Positions 23,643 through 31,886 are shown, numbered from the stretch's first letter. The stretch is DNA of 34,151 nt from Hyphomonadaceae bacterium (GCA_027482995.1 JAIXVM010000077.1:1-34151); one strand, 5' to 3'. The notes: generated by a model not told the origin, from the sequence alone. A program made the numbers and translations.

Positions 23643-23831
23643 TGTGACTCGCCTGTGAATTGCGGCCCGCTCCACAAGGAGTCACACGGTTTCCACAGGG
23701 ATACGAATTCGACTCCTGGCTGATCCCTGCTTGTTCCGCGGTGTGACTCGGCGGCGCCGTTAACCTCGCGTTAACCATTGATCGAAGTGAGGAATCCTCC
23801 AGCGCGTCCGAATGCCCCAAGCTGTGACTCG
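23643..23831. repeat. Four iterated TGTGACTC(G/C) motifs
   Basis: TGTGACTCG occurs at 23643-23651, 23742-23750 and 23823-23831 on the plus strand, and TGTGACTCC at 23678-23686 on the minus strand. Each contains GACTC, a GANTC methylation site, joined to TGTG, the core of a reversed DnaA box. They span most of the ppsR-hemE gap. Confidence 0.8.
23760..23774. promoter_or_regulatory. CtrA-binding box in the origin region
   Basis: TTAACCTCGCGTTAA is an exact match to the CtrA consensus TTAA-N7-TTAA, and with the following CC forms a TTAACC-N5-TTAACC direct repeat. In Caulobacter CtrA bound at such boxes represses origin firing. It lies between the third and fourth TGTGACTCG copies. Confidence 0.8.
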
Positions 23832-23946
23832 GTTGTGGATTTTGGTGGACAAGCCCGGATAAACCGGGCTCTCCAAGAATCCAGCAGCATCATAAGTATA
23901 AGCGCCCTCACGGGCTCATTTGAATGGGATTGAAAGGGGTAGAGCG

Positions 23947-24984
23947 ATGGCCGGCGCCAGCGGGAAGAAATTCTTGGACGTGCTTGCAGGACAGGCAGTC
24001 TCCCCTCCCCCGGTCTGGATGATGCGCCAGGCGGGCCGCCATCTTCCGGAATATCTGGAAACACGGTCGCAGGCGCGGGACTTTCTCGACTTCTGCTACA
24101 CACCGTCCCTCGCTTCCGAAGCTACGCTCCAGCCGGTGCGCCGCTATGGCATGGACGCTGCCATCCTGTTCGCGGACATCCTGCTGATCCTCGATGCGAT
24201 GGGTCTCGATGTCGCTTTCGAAAAGGGTGAAGGCCCGCTGGTGGAGGTGATCCACAAGGCTTCCGATCTCGCCCGGGTTCAGCCCCAAGCTGCCGCGGAC
24301 AAGCTTTCCCCCGTGTATGAGACCGTGTCGCGCGTGAAGGCGCAGCTGCCGGCCTCGTGCGCGTTGATCGGGTTTGCCGGATCGCCTTGGACAGTGACGC
24401 TGTATGCGGTCGAAGGCCGGGGCAAGACGGACAAGTCGATGGCCTGGCGCTGGGCGCACGGGCGGCCGGATGAGCTGGCCGCGGCCATGGATCTGGTGAC
24501 GGAAGCGACCGCCCATTATCTTGCCCGGCAGGTTGAGGCTGGCGCCGACGCGCTGATGCTGTTCGACAGCTGGGCCGAGGGCCTGCCAGACAATATCTTC
24601 CACGAAGTGATCATTGCCCCCACCCAAAAGCTGGTCGCCCGGCTTCGGGAGATGGGCGTGACGGTGCCGATCATCGGTTTCCCGCGCGGCGCAGGCGTGA
24701 TGGTGCCGGACTATGTGAAGGCCACGGGTGTGACCGGTGTGGGCCTCGATACCGCCGCTTCACCAGCCTTCATCAATGCCTCCCTGCCCAAGAACTTCCC
24801 GGTTCAGGGTCACCTCGATCCCCTGCTGCTGATCGAGGGGGGCGCGCGTCTTGACGCACGTGTCGACCAAATTCTGGACGCCTACCGCGGCCGGCCCCAT
24901 ATCTTCAATCTCGGGCACGGGGTTCGCCCCGAAACGCCGATCGCGAATGTCGAGCGCGTGCTGAACCGGATTCGAAAGGGATAA
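23947..24984 (+). CDS. hemE: Uroporphyrinogen decarboxylase
   Basis: 345 residues from the ATG at 23947 (AGGGG upstream; a TTG nine codons earlier is the track start). Decarboxylates the four acetate groups of uroporphyrinogen III in haem synthesis. PPPVWMMRQAGRHLPEY carries the conserved substrate-binding RQAGR; others are AAILFADILLILDAMGLDV with the essential Asp, IGFAGSPWTVTLYAVEG, LFDSWAEGL, and the terminal FNLGHGVRPETPIANV. It is followed by hemH after eight bases, then hemJ, making a haem operon next to the origin. Confidence 0.97.
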   Translation: MAGASGKKFLDVLAGQAVSPPPVWMMRQAGRHLPEYLETRSQARDFLDFCYTPSLASEATLQPVRRYGMDAAILFADILLILDAMGLDVAFEKGEGPLVEVIHKASDLARVQPQAAADKLSPVYETVSRVKAQLPASCALIGFAGSPWTVTLYAVEGRGKTDKSMAWRWAHGRPDELAAAMDLVTEATAHYLARQVEAGADALMLFDSWAEGLPDNIFHEVIIAPTQKLVARLREMGVTVPIIGFPRGAGVMVPDYVKATGVTGVGLDTAASPAFINASLPKNFPVQGHLDPLLLIEGGARLDARVDQILDAYRGRPHIFNLGHGVRPETPIANVERVLNRIRKG

Positions 24985-24992
24985 GTCTGCCC

Positions 24993-26066
24993 ATGGGCCG
25001 TAGAGTCGCCGTCGTCCTCTTTAACCTCGGCGGCCCGGACAAACCGGCGTCCGTGCAGCCATTCCTGCAGAACCTGTTCCGCGATCCCGCGATCATCCGG
25101 GCGCCCCTTCCCTTGCGCTGGTTCCTCGCGCGGCTGATCTCGCGCACGCGCGCCCCGGCCGTGATCAAGAACTATGCGATGATGGATGCCGGCGGCGGCT
25201 CGCCCCTACTGCGCGAAACCGAGTTTCAGGCCCGCGCACTCGAGGCAGAGCTGGCGAAGCGACTGCCGGGTGATGAGATCAAGTGTTTCATTGCCATGCG
25301 CTATTGGCACCCGTTCACGGAAGAAGCGGCGGCGGAAGTGAAACGCTGGCGCGCTGACGAAGTTGTGCTGCTGCCGCTTTATCCGCAGTTTTCGACCACC
25401 ACGACGGGGTCATCGCTCGAGGCCTGGAAGAAATCCTTCAGCGGCGCGGCAAAGACAGTTTGCTGTTTCCCGTTCGAGGAAAACTTCGTTTCCGCGCATG
25501 TGGACCGCATTCTTGAAGCCCACAAGAAGGCCGGCGCGCCGGAACAGGTGACATTGCTATTGTCCGCGCACGGATTGCCGGAACAGGTCGTCCGCGACGG
25601 CGACCCCTATCAGTGGCAGTGCGAAACGATGGCGGAAATGATTGCCGGCCGCGTACCGGCGCATTGGGATGTGATCCCCTGTTACCAGTCGCGCGTGGGA
25701 CCGCTGAAATGGATTGGTCCGGCCACGGAAGCTGAAGTCGAACGCGCGGCCAAGGCGAAGAAGCACATCCTGATCGCGCCGATTGCCTTTGTGTCGGAGC
25801 ATATCGAGACGCTGGTTGAGCTTGGCGAAGAGTACCGTCTGATCGCTGAAGCCGACGGCGCGGCGAGCTATACCCGCGTTGAAGCGCTGGGGACGCATCC
25901 GGGCTTCATCCATACGCTCGCGCAGGAAACCGTGTCCGCGCTCGACATGAAAGAAACAATCCGGTCCTGCGCCGGCGGACGGCTTTGCCCAGCGGACTGG
26001 ACGGGATGCCCGCATGCGGTCAAACACCAGAAGGCGGGTGAGCGGGTCAAGGAACTGGCGGGCTGA
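24993..26066 (+). CDS. hemH: Ferrochelatase
   Basis: 357 residues. Inserts ferrous iron into protoporphyrin IX, the last step of haem synthesis. Seen: VAVVLFNLGGPDKPASVQPFLQNLFRD, FIAMRYWHPFTEEAAAEV with the catalytic His region, LLPLYPQFSTTTTGSSLEAW, LLLSAHGLPEQVVRDGDPY, and the SEHIETLVELGEEY helix with the conserved Glu. Near the C-terminus are three clustered cysteines, Cys326, Cys332 and Cys339 (SCAGGRLCPADWTGC), suggesting the [2Fe-2S] cluster known from Caulobacter-type ferrochelatases. It lies between hemE and hemJ. Confidence 0.97.
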   Translation: MGRRVAVVLFNLGGPDKPASVQPFLQNLFRDPAIIRAPLPLRWFLARLISRTRAPAVIKNYAMMDAGGGSPLLRETEFQARALEAELAKRLPGDEIKCFIAMRYWHPFTEEAAAEVKRWRADEVVLLPLYPQFSTTTTGSSLEAWKKSFSGAAKTVCCFPFEENFVSAHVDRILEAHKKAGAPEQVTLLLSAHGLPEQVVRDGDPYQWQCETMAEMIAGRVPAHWDVIPCYQSRVGPLKWIGPATEAEVERAAKAKKHILIAPIAFVSEHIETLVELGEEYRLIAEADGAASYTRVEALGTHPGFIHTLAQETVSALDMKETIRSCAGGRLCPADWTGCPHAVKHQKAGERVKELAG

Positions 26067-26075
26067 GGGCGAGGC

Positions 26076-26507
26076 ATGGACATCTATCTCTGGGTCAAGT
26101 CGGCCCATGTCGTGTTTGTTGTGGCCCTGATGGCCGGGCTCTTGATCTATCCGCGCTACAAGATCCATCAGCTGGCGAGCCGGCCGGGTGAACCGCTGTT
26201 CGAGACGATGCGGGACGCTTCGGCCCGCTTGAAACGCATCATCCTCAATCCGAGCCTTATTCTGGTCTGGGGCTTGGGGCTCTGGATGCTGTATCTGAAC
26301 CCATCCCTGCTTCAACAGGGCTGGATGCATGCCAAGTTGGCCCTGGTCGTCGGCATTACGGCGATGCACGCCTATTTCACGGTCCTCGGAAAGAAGGTGG
26401 ACGCGGTCACGGGCACGGTGGAGGCCAAGACGCTGCGCATGCTCAACGAAGTGCCGTTCATCCTGATGATCGGGATTGTGATCCTCGTGATCGTCAAGCC
26501 ATTCTGA
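26076..26507 (+). CDS. hemJ: Protoporphyrinogen oxidase HemJ
   Basis: 143 residues with four hydrophobic segments: VKSAHVVFVVALMAGLLIYPRY, IILNPSLILVWGLGLWML, HAKLALVVGITAMHAYFTVL and EVPFILMIGIVILVIVKPF. This is the UPF0093/HemJ family, which oxidises protoporphyrinogen IX to protoporphyrin IX at the inner membrane in bacteria lacking HemG/HemY. The conserved His11 of the first helix and the WMHAK motif are present. It starts nine bases after hemH, so substrate would pass from HemE's pathway through HemJ to HemH. Confidence 0.93.
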   Translation: MDIYLWVKSAHVVFVVALMAGLLIYPRYKIHQLASRPGEPLFETMRDASARLKRIILNPSLILVWGLGLWMLYLNPSLLQQGWMHAKLALVVGITAMHAYFTVLGKKVDAVTGTVEAKTLRMLNEVPFILMIGIVILVIVKPF

Positions 26508-26647
26508 GGTCCGCGCCTTTCCAGCTTGACCTTTCAGGACAAATTGACGATGAGAGTGTCTGCCGGTGCGCCCGATCCTTGTGGCGCCCCTCGATTTTCC
26601 CTGACCGGCGCCCCCTTTAGCTAAATCCAAAATCCGGACCGCTCCGA

Positions 26648-27937
26648 ATGGCTTCCTCGATGCTCGACAACCTTACCAGCGTGACTCTGCGCGAACTCAA
26701 GGCGAAAACGCCGGAGGAGCTGCTGCAGTACGCCGAAGAACTCGAGGTCGAAAATGCGTCCTCGATGCGTACCCAGGATATGCTGTTCGCAATCCTGAAG
26801 GAGCTGGCGGACAGCGAAGTCGAGATCACCGGCCTTGGCGTACTCGAAGTGCTGACCGACGGGTTCGGGTTCCTGCGTTCGCCAGAATCGAACTACCTGC
26901 CCGGCCCAGACGATATCTATGTCAGCCCTGAAGTGCTCAAGAAGGCGAACATCCGCACCGGCGATACGGTCGAAGGGCCAATCATCGCCCCGCAGGATTC
27001 CGAGCGCTACTTTGCGCTGACCGATGTGAGCCGGATCAATTTCGAAGATCCGGACAAGGCCAACAAGAAGGTCCACTTCGACAACCTGACGCCGCTCTAT
27101 CCGGACCGCCGCCTGAAAATGGAAAGCCGCGATCCGACGAAAAAGGATCGCTCCGGCCGCGTCATCGACATCGTCGCCCCGATCGGCAAGGGCCAACGCG
27201 CCCTGATCGTCGCGCCGCCCCGGACGGGTAAAACCGTCCTGATGCAGAACATCGCCGCCGCGATCGAAGAGAACCATCCCGAGTGCTACCTCATCGTCCT
27301 TCTGATCGACGAGCGCCCGGAAGAAGTGACCGACATGCGCCGAACGGTGAAAGGCGAAGTGGTTGCTTCGACCTTTGACGAGCCGGCGACGCGCCACGTC
27401 CAGGTGGCCGAAATGGTGATCGAAAAAGCCAAACGCCTCGTCGAGCACAAGCGTGACGTGGTCATTCTTCTGGACTCGATCACGCGCCTCGGCCGCGCCT
27501 ACAACACTACGGTCCCCTCGTCCGGCAAGGTGCTGACGGGCGGTGTGGACGCCAACGCCTTGCAACGCCCGAAGCGCTTTTTCGGCGCGGCGCGCAATGT
27601 CGAAAATGGCGGATCGCTGACGATTGTCGCGACCGCCCTGATCGATACCGGCAGCCGGATGGACGAAGTGATCTTCGAAGAGTTCAAGGGCACCGGTAAC
27701 TCCGAGATCGTCCTCGACCGGAAGATCGCCGACAAGCGCACCTTCCCGGCGCTCGACATCATGAAGTCCGGCACGCGGAAAGAAGAACTCATCACGCCGC
27801 AGGACCAGTTGTCGAAGATCTATATCCTGCGCCGCATCCTGGGCCCGATGGGTACCAGCGACGCCATCGACTTCCTGATCGACAAGCTGCGCCAGACGAA
27901 GAACAACGACGAGTTCTTCGAAGCGATGAAGAACTGA
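26648..27937 (+). CDS. rho: Transcription termination factor Rho
   Basis: 429 residues, a normal length. Hexameric RNA-dependent ATPase that ends transcription. The N-terminal helical domain ([27 protein letters not shown]) and cold-shock-like RNA-binding domain with [23 protein letters not shown] come first, then the RecA-like core with Walker [18 protein letters not shown] (residues 181-196), Walker [17 protein letters not shown], the Q-loop and the R-loop [10 protein letters not shown] region. The 140-bp leader (26508-26647) lacks an obvious Shine-Dalgarno; Rho often attenuates its own leader, but nothing here proves that. Confidence 0.98.
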   Translation: MASSMLDNLTSVTLRELKAKTPEELLQYAEELEVENASSMRTQDMLFAILKELADSEVEITGLGVLEVLTDGFGFLRSPESNYLPGPDDIYVSPEVLKKANIRTGDTVEGPIIAPQDSERYFALTDVSRINFEDPDKANKKVHFDNLTPLYPDRRLKMESRDPTKKDRSGRVIDIVAPIGKGQRALIVAPPRTGKTVLMQNIAAAIEENHPECYLIVLLIDERPEEVTDMRRTVKGEVVASTFDEPATRHVQVAEMVIEKAKRLVEHKRDVVILLDSITRLGRAYNTTVPSSGKVLTGGVDANALQRPKRFFGAARNVENGGSLTIVATALIDTGSRMDEVIFEEFKGTGNSEIVLDRKIADKRTFPALDIMKSGTRKEELITPQDQLSKIYILRRILGPMGTSDAIDFLIDKLRQTKNNDEFFEAMKN

Positions 27938-27950
27938 CGGACGGCGCCGC

Positions 27951-29303
27951 ATGGGCGCTCGGGATACGATCTGCGCCCTCGCTTCGGGGCCCCTGCCCTC
28001 GGCGATCGCGGTGGTCCGGATATCGGGCCCGGCGGTTTACGAGATCGGCGCCTTGTTTCTGGCAAGCGGATTGCCGCCAGCCCGGCGCGGGACGCTTACC
28101 AAACTGATCGACCGCGATGGCCAGTTGGTGGACGAAGGCATCGTGCTCTTCGCCCCGGCGCCTAACTCCTACACCGGCGAAGACACGCTCGAACTTTTCC
28201 TGCATGGCGGGCCCGCGGTCGTGGCGCATGCGCTTGATGTGCTGACCTCGTTGCCGGAGGTCCGGCTGGCTGAGCCCGGCGAGTTTACCCGGCGCGCGTT
28301 CGAGGCCGGGAAGCTGAACCTGACCCAGGCCGAAGGCGTGGCTGACCTGATCGAAGCCGAGACGCTCGCCCAGAAAGGTCAGGCCCTGCGCCAGCTCGCC
28401 GGCGGCCTGTCCGAAACCTATGCCCGGTGGCGCGACGAACTGATGGGTCTTCTGGCCCTCGTCGAAGTGATGATCGACTTCCCGGATGAGGGGGATGTGG
28501 ACTCGAATGCCGCCTCACCCGTCCACGCCAAAGTCAGCCAGCTGATGACCGAAGTCGAAGCCGCCCTCGGTGATGGCGGCATCGGCGAACGCATCCGGGA
28601 CGGGTTCCGCATCGCCATCATCGGTGAACCCAATGTTGGCAAGTCGACCCTCCTCAACCAGCTCGCCGGACGTGAGGCGGCGATCGTCACCGCCCGGCCG
28701 GGAACGACCCGTGATGTGATCGAGATCCGCCGCGTGCTTGGCGGGCATGTCGTCTGGATCGCGGACACGGCAGGTCTGAGAGAGACGGAGGACGAGATAG
28801 AGGCGGAAGGAATCCGCCGGGCCAGGATGACGGCCGAAGACGCCGACCTGTGCCTGATGGTGATCGACGCATCAGACATGTCACCAAACCCTACCCCCTC
28901 CCCTCTTTATCCCGCCTACCCCTACGCGCCGCCGAAGGGGATCATCGTTGCCAACAAGCGGGACCTGGCGGATCGCAACAACCTTCCCCGGTACGACTAT
29001 CTGATCGGCGCCAATGATGGGTACGGTATCGCTCAGCTTGAAGCCGGGCTGGCATACCGGATCTCGGCCCTTGCCGGATCGGTCGAGGCGCCGGTCATCA
29101 CCCGCGCGCGCCACCGGGAAAAACTGACCCGGGGACTTGCCGCGCTGGCATCGGCCAAGACCGCGCTCGAAGCCGATCTCGGGTTTGAACTGGTGGCCGA
29201 GGACCTTCGCCTGGCCATCCGCGAGATGCAGGGCATCATTGGAGAGATCGGGGTCGAGGACGTGCTTGGCGCGGTCTTCTCCCGCTTCTGCATCGGGAAA
29301 TAG
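27951..29303 (+). CDS. mnmE: tRNA modification GTPase MnmE
   Basis: 450 residues. With MnmG it installs the 5-(carboxymethyl)aminomethyl group on wobble uridine 34. The N-terminal folate-binding domain (TICALASGPLPSAIAVVRISGP, GEDTLELFLHGGPAVV) precedes a GTPase domain with G1 GEPNVGKST near residue 226, G2 TTRD, G3 DTAG and G4 NKRD. The C-terminus ends with the catalytic FCIGK. Odd: the segment before the G4 strand has a proline-rich insert (MSPNPTPSPLYPAYPYAPP) not usual in the family. It lies 13 bp after rho and upstream of mnmG. Confidence 0.97.
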   Translation: MGARDTICALASGPLPSAIAVVRISGPAVYEIGALFLASGLPPARRGTLTKLIDRDGQLVDEGIVLFAPAPNSYTGEDTLELFLHGGPAVVAHALDVLTSLPEVRLAEPGEFTRRAFEAGKLNLTQAEGVADLIEAETLAQKGQALRQLAGGLSETYARWRDELMGLLALVEVMIDFPDEGDVDSNAASPVHAKVSQLMTEVEAALGDGGIGERIRDGFRIAIIGEPNVGKSTLLNQLAGREAAIVTARPGTTRDVIEIRRVLGGHVVWIADTAGLRETEDEIEAEGIRRARMTAEDADLCLMVIDASDMSPNPTPSPLYPAYPYAPPKGIIVANKRDLADRNNLPRYDYLIGANDGYGIAQLEAGLAYRISALAGSVEAPVITRARHREKLTRGLAALASAKTALEADLGFELVAEDLRLAIREMQGIIGEIGVEDVLGAVFSRFCIGK

Positions 29304-29358
29304 CCCCTAGGGAATCCCCTCCCCCGGCGTTATATACCGCGCCTGTCCCCCCCCCTGC

Positions 29359-29373
29359 TTAAGAGATGGTTAA
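29359..29373. promoter_or_regulatory. CtrA-box match overlapping the mnmG start
   Basis: TTAAGAGATGGTTAA is a second exact TTAA-N7-TTAA match, its last A being the first base of the mnmG ATG. It may be a genuine CtrA site or chance overlap with the ribosome-binding stretch. A TATATA element lies about 27 bp upstream (mnmE-mnmG gap). Confidence 0.4.
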
Positions 29374-31238
29374 TGCCCACCCCGGCCGGCTTTGATGTGA
29401 TCGTGATCGGCGGCGGCCATGCCGGCTGCGAAGCCGCGGCGGCGTCTGCCCGCTTCGGCGCGCGCACCGCGCTCGTCACGCACAAGCGCTCGACCATTGG
29501 CGAGATGAGCTGCAACCCGGCCATCGGGGGTCTCGGCAAAGGCCACCTCGTTCGCGAGATCGATGCCCTCGACGGCGTCATGGGACGCATGGCGGACAAG
29601 GCCGGCATCCAGTTCCGGATGCTCAACCGGTCGAAGGGTCCCGCCGTCTGGGGCCCCCGCGCGCAGATCGACCGGAAGCTTTACCGCGAAGCGATGCAGG
29701 CCGAACTCGCGAACTACCCGAACCTGACCATCATCGAAGACGGCGCCGAAGACCTGATCCTGGAAGACGGGCGCGTGGCCGGTATCGTCGGCCTGACGGG
29801 GACCCCCTATCGCGCCGCCAAGGTCGTCATCACGACGGGCACCTTCCTCAAGGGCGTCATCCATATCGGTGCGAAACGCATCCCGGCGGGACGGGTGGGC
29901 GAGGCGCCCGCCATCGGATTGTCGGACCGCCTCTATTCGATGGGCCTTCCGATGGGCCGCCTCAAGACGGGGACCCCTGCGCGCCTCGACGGGCGGACGA
30001 TCCATTGGGACCGCCTCGAGATGCAGCCCGCCGATGACGAGCCGATCCCGTTCAGCTTCCTGACCGATCGGATTGAAGTCCCCCAGGTCGCGTGCGGGAT
30101 CACCTGGACGACGCCCGAGACGCACGCGATCATCGATGCAAACCTCAGCCAGTCGGCGGTCTATTCCGGCGCGATCGCCGGAAGGGGCCCCCGCTATTGC
30201 CCGTCGATCGAAGACAAGGTGCACCGCTTCGCGGACCGCGACCGGCACCAGATCTTCCTCGAGCCGGAAGGGCTGGACGATCACACGGTCTATCCGAATG
30301 GCATCTCGACCTCGCTGCCGGAGGAGATCCAGGACCAGTTCATCCGGACCATTCCCGGTCTCGAGGATGTCGTCATCCTCCAGCACGCCTATGCCATCGA
30401 GTATGACTATGTGGACCCCCGCGCTCTCTCGCCGGCACTCGAGGTGAAGGCGATGCCGGGTCTCTATCTCGCAGGCCAAATCAACGGGACGACCGGATAT
30501 GAAGAGGCGGGTGCGCAGGGCCTGATGGCGGGACTGAACGCCGCCCGCTCCGCCGCCGGCAAAGACCCGGTGATATTCGACCGGGCAGAAGCCTATATCG
30601 GCGTTCTGATCGACGACCTCGTGACCCGCGGTGTGACCGAGCCCTATCGGATGTTCACGTCGCGCGCCGAGTACCGTCTCGCCTTGCGCGCCGACAACGC
30701 GGACCAGCGGCTGACCGCGCGCGGCATCGATGCGGGCGTTGTGAGTCCGGACCGCGCAGCGATGTTTCACGTGAAACATCGCGCCCTCGATGAGGCCCGC
30801 GCAAAGCTCAAGGCGCTGACCCTGTCGCCCGCCGCCGCCGTGAAGGCCGGTTGGACGATCAATCAGGATGGCCGCGTCCGGTCGGCCTGGGAGTATCTGG
30901 CGTACAAGGACATCACGTTGAACCATCTGCGCGAGGTCTGGCCAGAGCTTGCTGCGATCCCGGACGCGATCGGCGCGCAGATTGAAATCGAAGCGCTCTA
31001 CGCCGCCTACCTGGACCGGCAGTCGGAGGACGTCGCCGCCTTGCGCCGGGATGAGTCGCTGACCCTTCCGGGCGACCTCGACTACGATGCGATCGGAGGC
31101 CTCTCGAACGAGGTGCGATCGAAGCTCAAGGCTGTGCGGCCGATCACGCTCGGACAAGCAGCCCGCATCGAAGGTGTCACGCCGGGGGCCTTGACCGCGT
31201 TGCTCGGCTACGTGAAACGCGTCCGTCGCACAGCGTAG
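29373..31238 (+). CDS. mnmG: tRNA uridine-5-carboxymethylaminomethyl modification enzyme MnmG (GidA)
   Basis: 621 residues, full length. FAD/NADH enzyme that works with MnmE on wobble uridines. The FAD-binding motif [22 protein letters not shown] opens the protein, followed by [43 protein letters not shown], the FAD/NAD motif [56 protein letters not shown] and the C-terminal [13 protein letters not shown] domain. A parS site is embedded at codons for MFHVKH near residue 463. The antisense 642-residue ORF is a shadow. Confidence 0.98.
   Translation: MPTPAGFDVIVIGGGHAGCEAAAASARFGARTALVTHKRSTIGEMSCNPAIGGLGKGHLVREIDALDGVMGRMADKAGIQFRMLNRSKGPAVWGPRAQIDRKLYREAMQAELANYPNLTIIEDGAEDLILEDGRVAGIVGLTGTPYRAAKVVITTGTFLKGVIHIGAKRIPAGRVGEAPAIGLSDRLYSMGLPMGRLKTGTPARLDGRTIHWDRLEMQPADDEPIPFSFLTDRIEVPQVACGITWTTPETHAIIDANLSQSAVYSGAIAGRGPRYCPSIEDKVHRFADRDRHQIFLEPEGLDDHTVYPNGISTSLPEEIQDQFIRTIPGLEDVVILQHAYAIEYDYVDPRALSPALEVKAMPGLYLAGQINGTTGYEEAGAQGLMAGLNAARSAAGKDPVIFDRAEAYIGVLIDDLVTRGVTEPYRMFTSRAEYRLALRADNADQRLTARGIDAGVVSPDRAAMFHVKHRALDEARAKLKALTLSPAAAVKAGWTINQDGRVRSAWEYLAYKDITLNHLREVWPELAAIPDAIGAQIEIEALYAAYLDRQSEDVAALRRDESLTLPGDLDYDAIGGLSNEVRSKLKAVRPITLGQAARIEGVTPGALTALLGYVKRVRRTA
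30763..30778. repeat. parS: parS centromere site within mnmG
   Basis: TGTTTCACGTGAAACA, the exact 16-bp ParB-binding consensus. The palindrome extends to 24 bp (GCGATGTTTCAC and its mirror, 30759-30782). It codes for MFHVKH in mnmG. Confidence 0.96.
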
Positions 31239-31256
31239 TCGCCAACAGGATTCAGG

Positions 31257-31886
31257 ATGACAGATACGGACGACCGCGCGGCCTTCCTGGCCGCCCACGA
31301 TGTTTCACGTGAAACATTGGCCAAGCTCGACACCATTGTTGCGACCCTCGATGACTGGCGGACACGGAGCAATCTGATCGGCCCGAAAGAGTGGCCCCAG
31401 ATCTGGACGCGGCATGTCGGCGACTCGGTTCAGCTGCTTGACCGGATCCCCGATACTGCCCGCGTCGTCGATCTCGGATCAGGAGCCGGCTTTCCGGGAT
31501 TGATTCTCGCCGCGGCCCGTCCGGCGGGTCATGTGACCATGATCGAGAGCGTCGGAAAGAAATGTGCGTTCCTGCGCGCGGCCATTGCGGCGGCCGATTT
31601 GCCGGCCGAGGTCTGGCAGGGGCGGGTCGAGGCGGCGCCCCCGATGGCCGCGTCCTACGTCACCGCACGGGCTTTTGCCCCGCTTCCGGCGCTGATGGAT
31701 TATGCGTCGCCTTGGTTGCTGAAAGGCGCGACGGGGGTTTTCCCTAAGGGCGAACGCTGGAAAGAAGAATTGACGTCAGCCCAGCAAAGGTGGAATTTCG
31801 CTTATCAAGCGATTCCAAGTCGCAGCGGTGGGTCCGGCGTCATTTTAATTGTAAGGGAGGCGGCGCGTCGTCATGGCCAGGCCTAG
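31257..31886 (+). CDS. rsmG: 16S rRNA (guanine-527-N7)-methyltransferase RsmG (GidB)
   Basis: 209 residues. Methylates G527 of 16S rRNA with SAM. Motif I is VVDLGSGAGFPGLILAAARP, followed by VTMIESVGKKCAFLRAAI and VTARAFAPLPALMDYASPWL. N-terminal FLAAHDVSRETLAKLDTIVATLDDWRTRSNLIGPKEWPQIWTRHVGDSVQLL is typical. The VSRETL codons contain a perfect parS site, as in many bacteria. Its end overlaps parA by 14 bases, so rsmG, parA and parB form one translationally coupled unit. Confidence 0.97.
   Translation: MTDTDDRAAFLAAHDVSRETLAKLDTIVATLDDWRTRSNLIGPKEWPQIWTRHVGDSVQLLDRIPDTARVVDLGSGAGFPGLILAAARPAGHVTMIESVGKKCAFLRAAIAAADLPAEVWQGRVEAAPPMAASYVTARAFAPLPALMDYASPWLLKGATGVFPKGERWKEELTSAQQRWNFAYQAIPSRSGGSGVILIVREAARRHGQA
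31301..31316. repeat. parS: parS centromere site within rsmG
   Basis: TGTTTCACGTGAAACA again, perfect 16-bp match, 538 bp from the first site and about 570 bp before parA. It codes for DVSRETL in rsmG. Confidence 0.96.

Larger units (their letters stand above)
23603..23946. other. Probable chromosome replication origin (oriC/Cori-like)
   Basis: 344-bp gap between divergent ppsR and hemE, the interval that holds Cori in Caulobacter. Seen directly: a perfect CtrA box at 23760-23774; DnaA-box-like 9-mers with 7 of 9 matches to TTATNCACA at 23629-23637, 23654-23662 (reverse), 23689-23697, 23834-23842 (reverse) and 23844-23852 (reverse); four TGTGACTC(G/C) units; seven GANTC sites; a hairpin AGCCCGG-ATAAA-CCGGGCT at 23852-23870; and an A/T-richer stretch CATAAGTATAAG before hemE that may include its -10. 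No perfect TTATCCACA box is present. That this is the active origin is inferred. Confidence 0.78.

Noticed and set aside
23774-23786. Possible IHF site next to the CtrA box (TAA...TTGAT)
   Set aside because: The spacing between the two parts is one base short of the IHF consensus, so I do not claim it.
26621-27952. 443-residue antisense ORF opposite rho
   Set aside because: Shadow of rho; low-complexity charged translation and no ribosome site.
29347-29355. Run of nine C residues between mnmE and mnmG
   Set aside because: Non-coding homopolymer; could be slippage or a sequencing artefact and does not affect any gene.
31210-31221. Partial parS-like CTACGTGAAACG near the mnmG end
   Set aside because: Only one half-site matches; the other half lacks the TGTTTC arm.
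29370-31298. 642-residue antisense ORF opposite mnmG
   Set aside because: It is a GC-rich shadow of a highly conserved gene; the translation is Arg/His/Gly-rich without any family motif.
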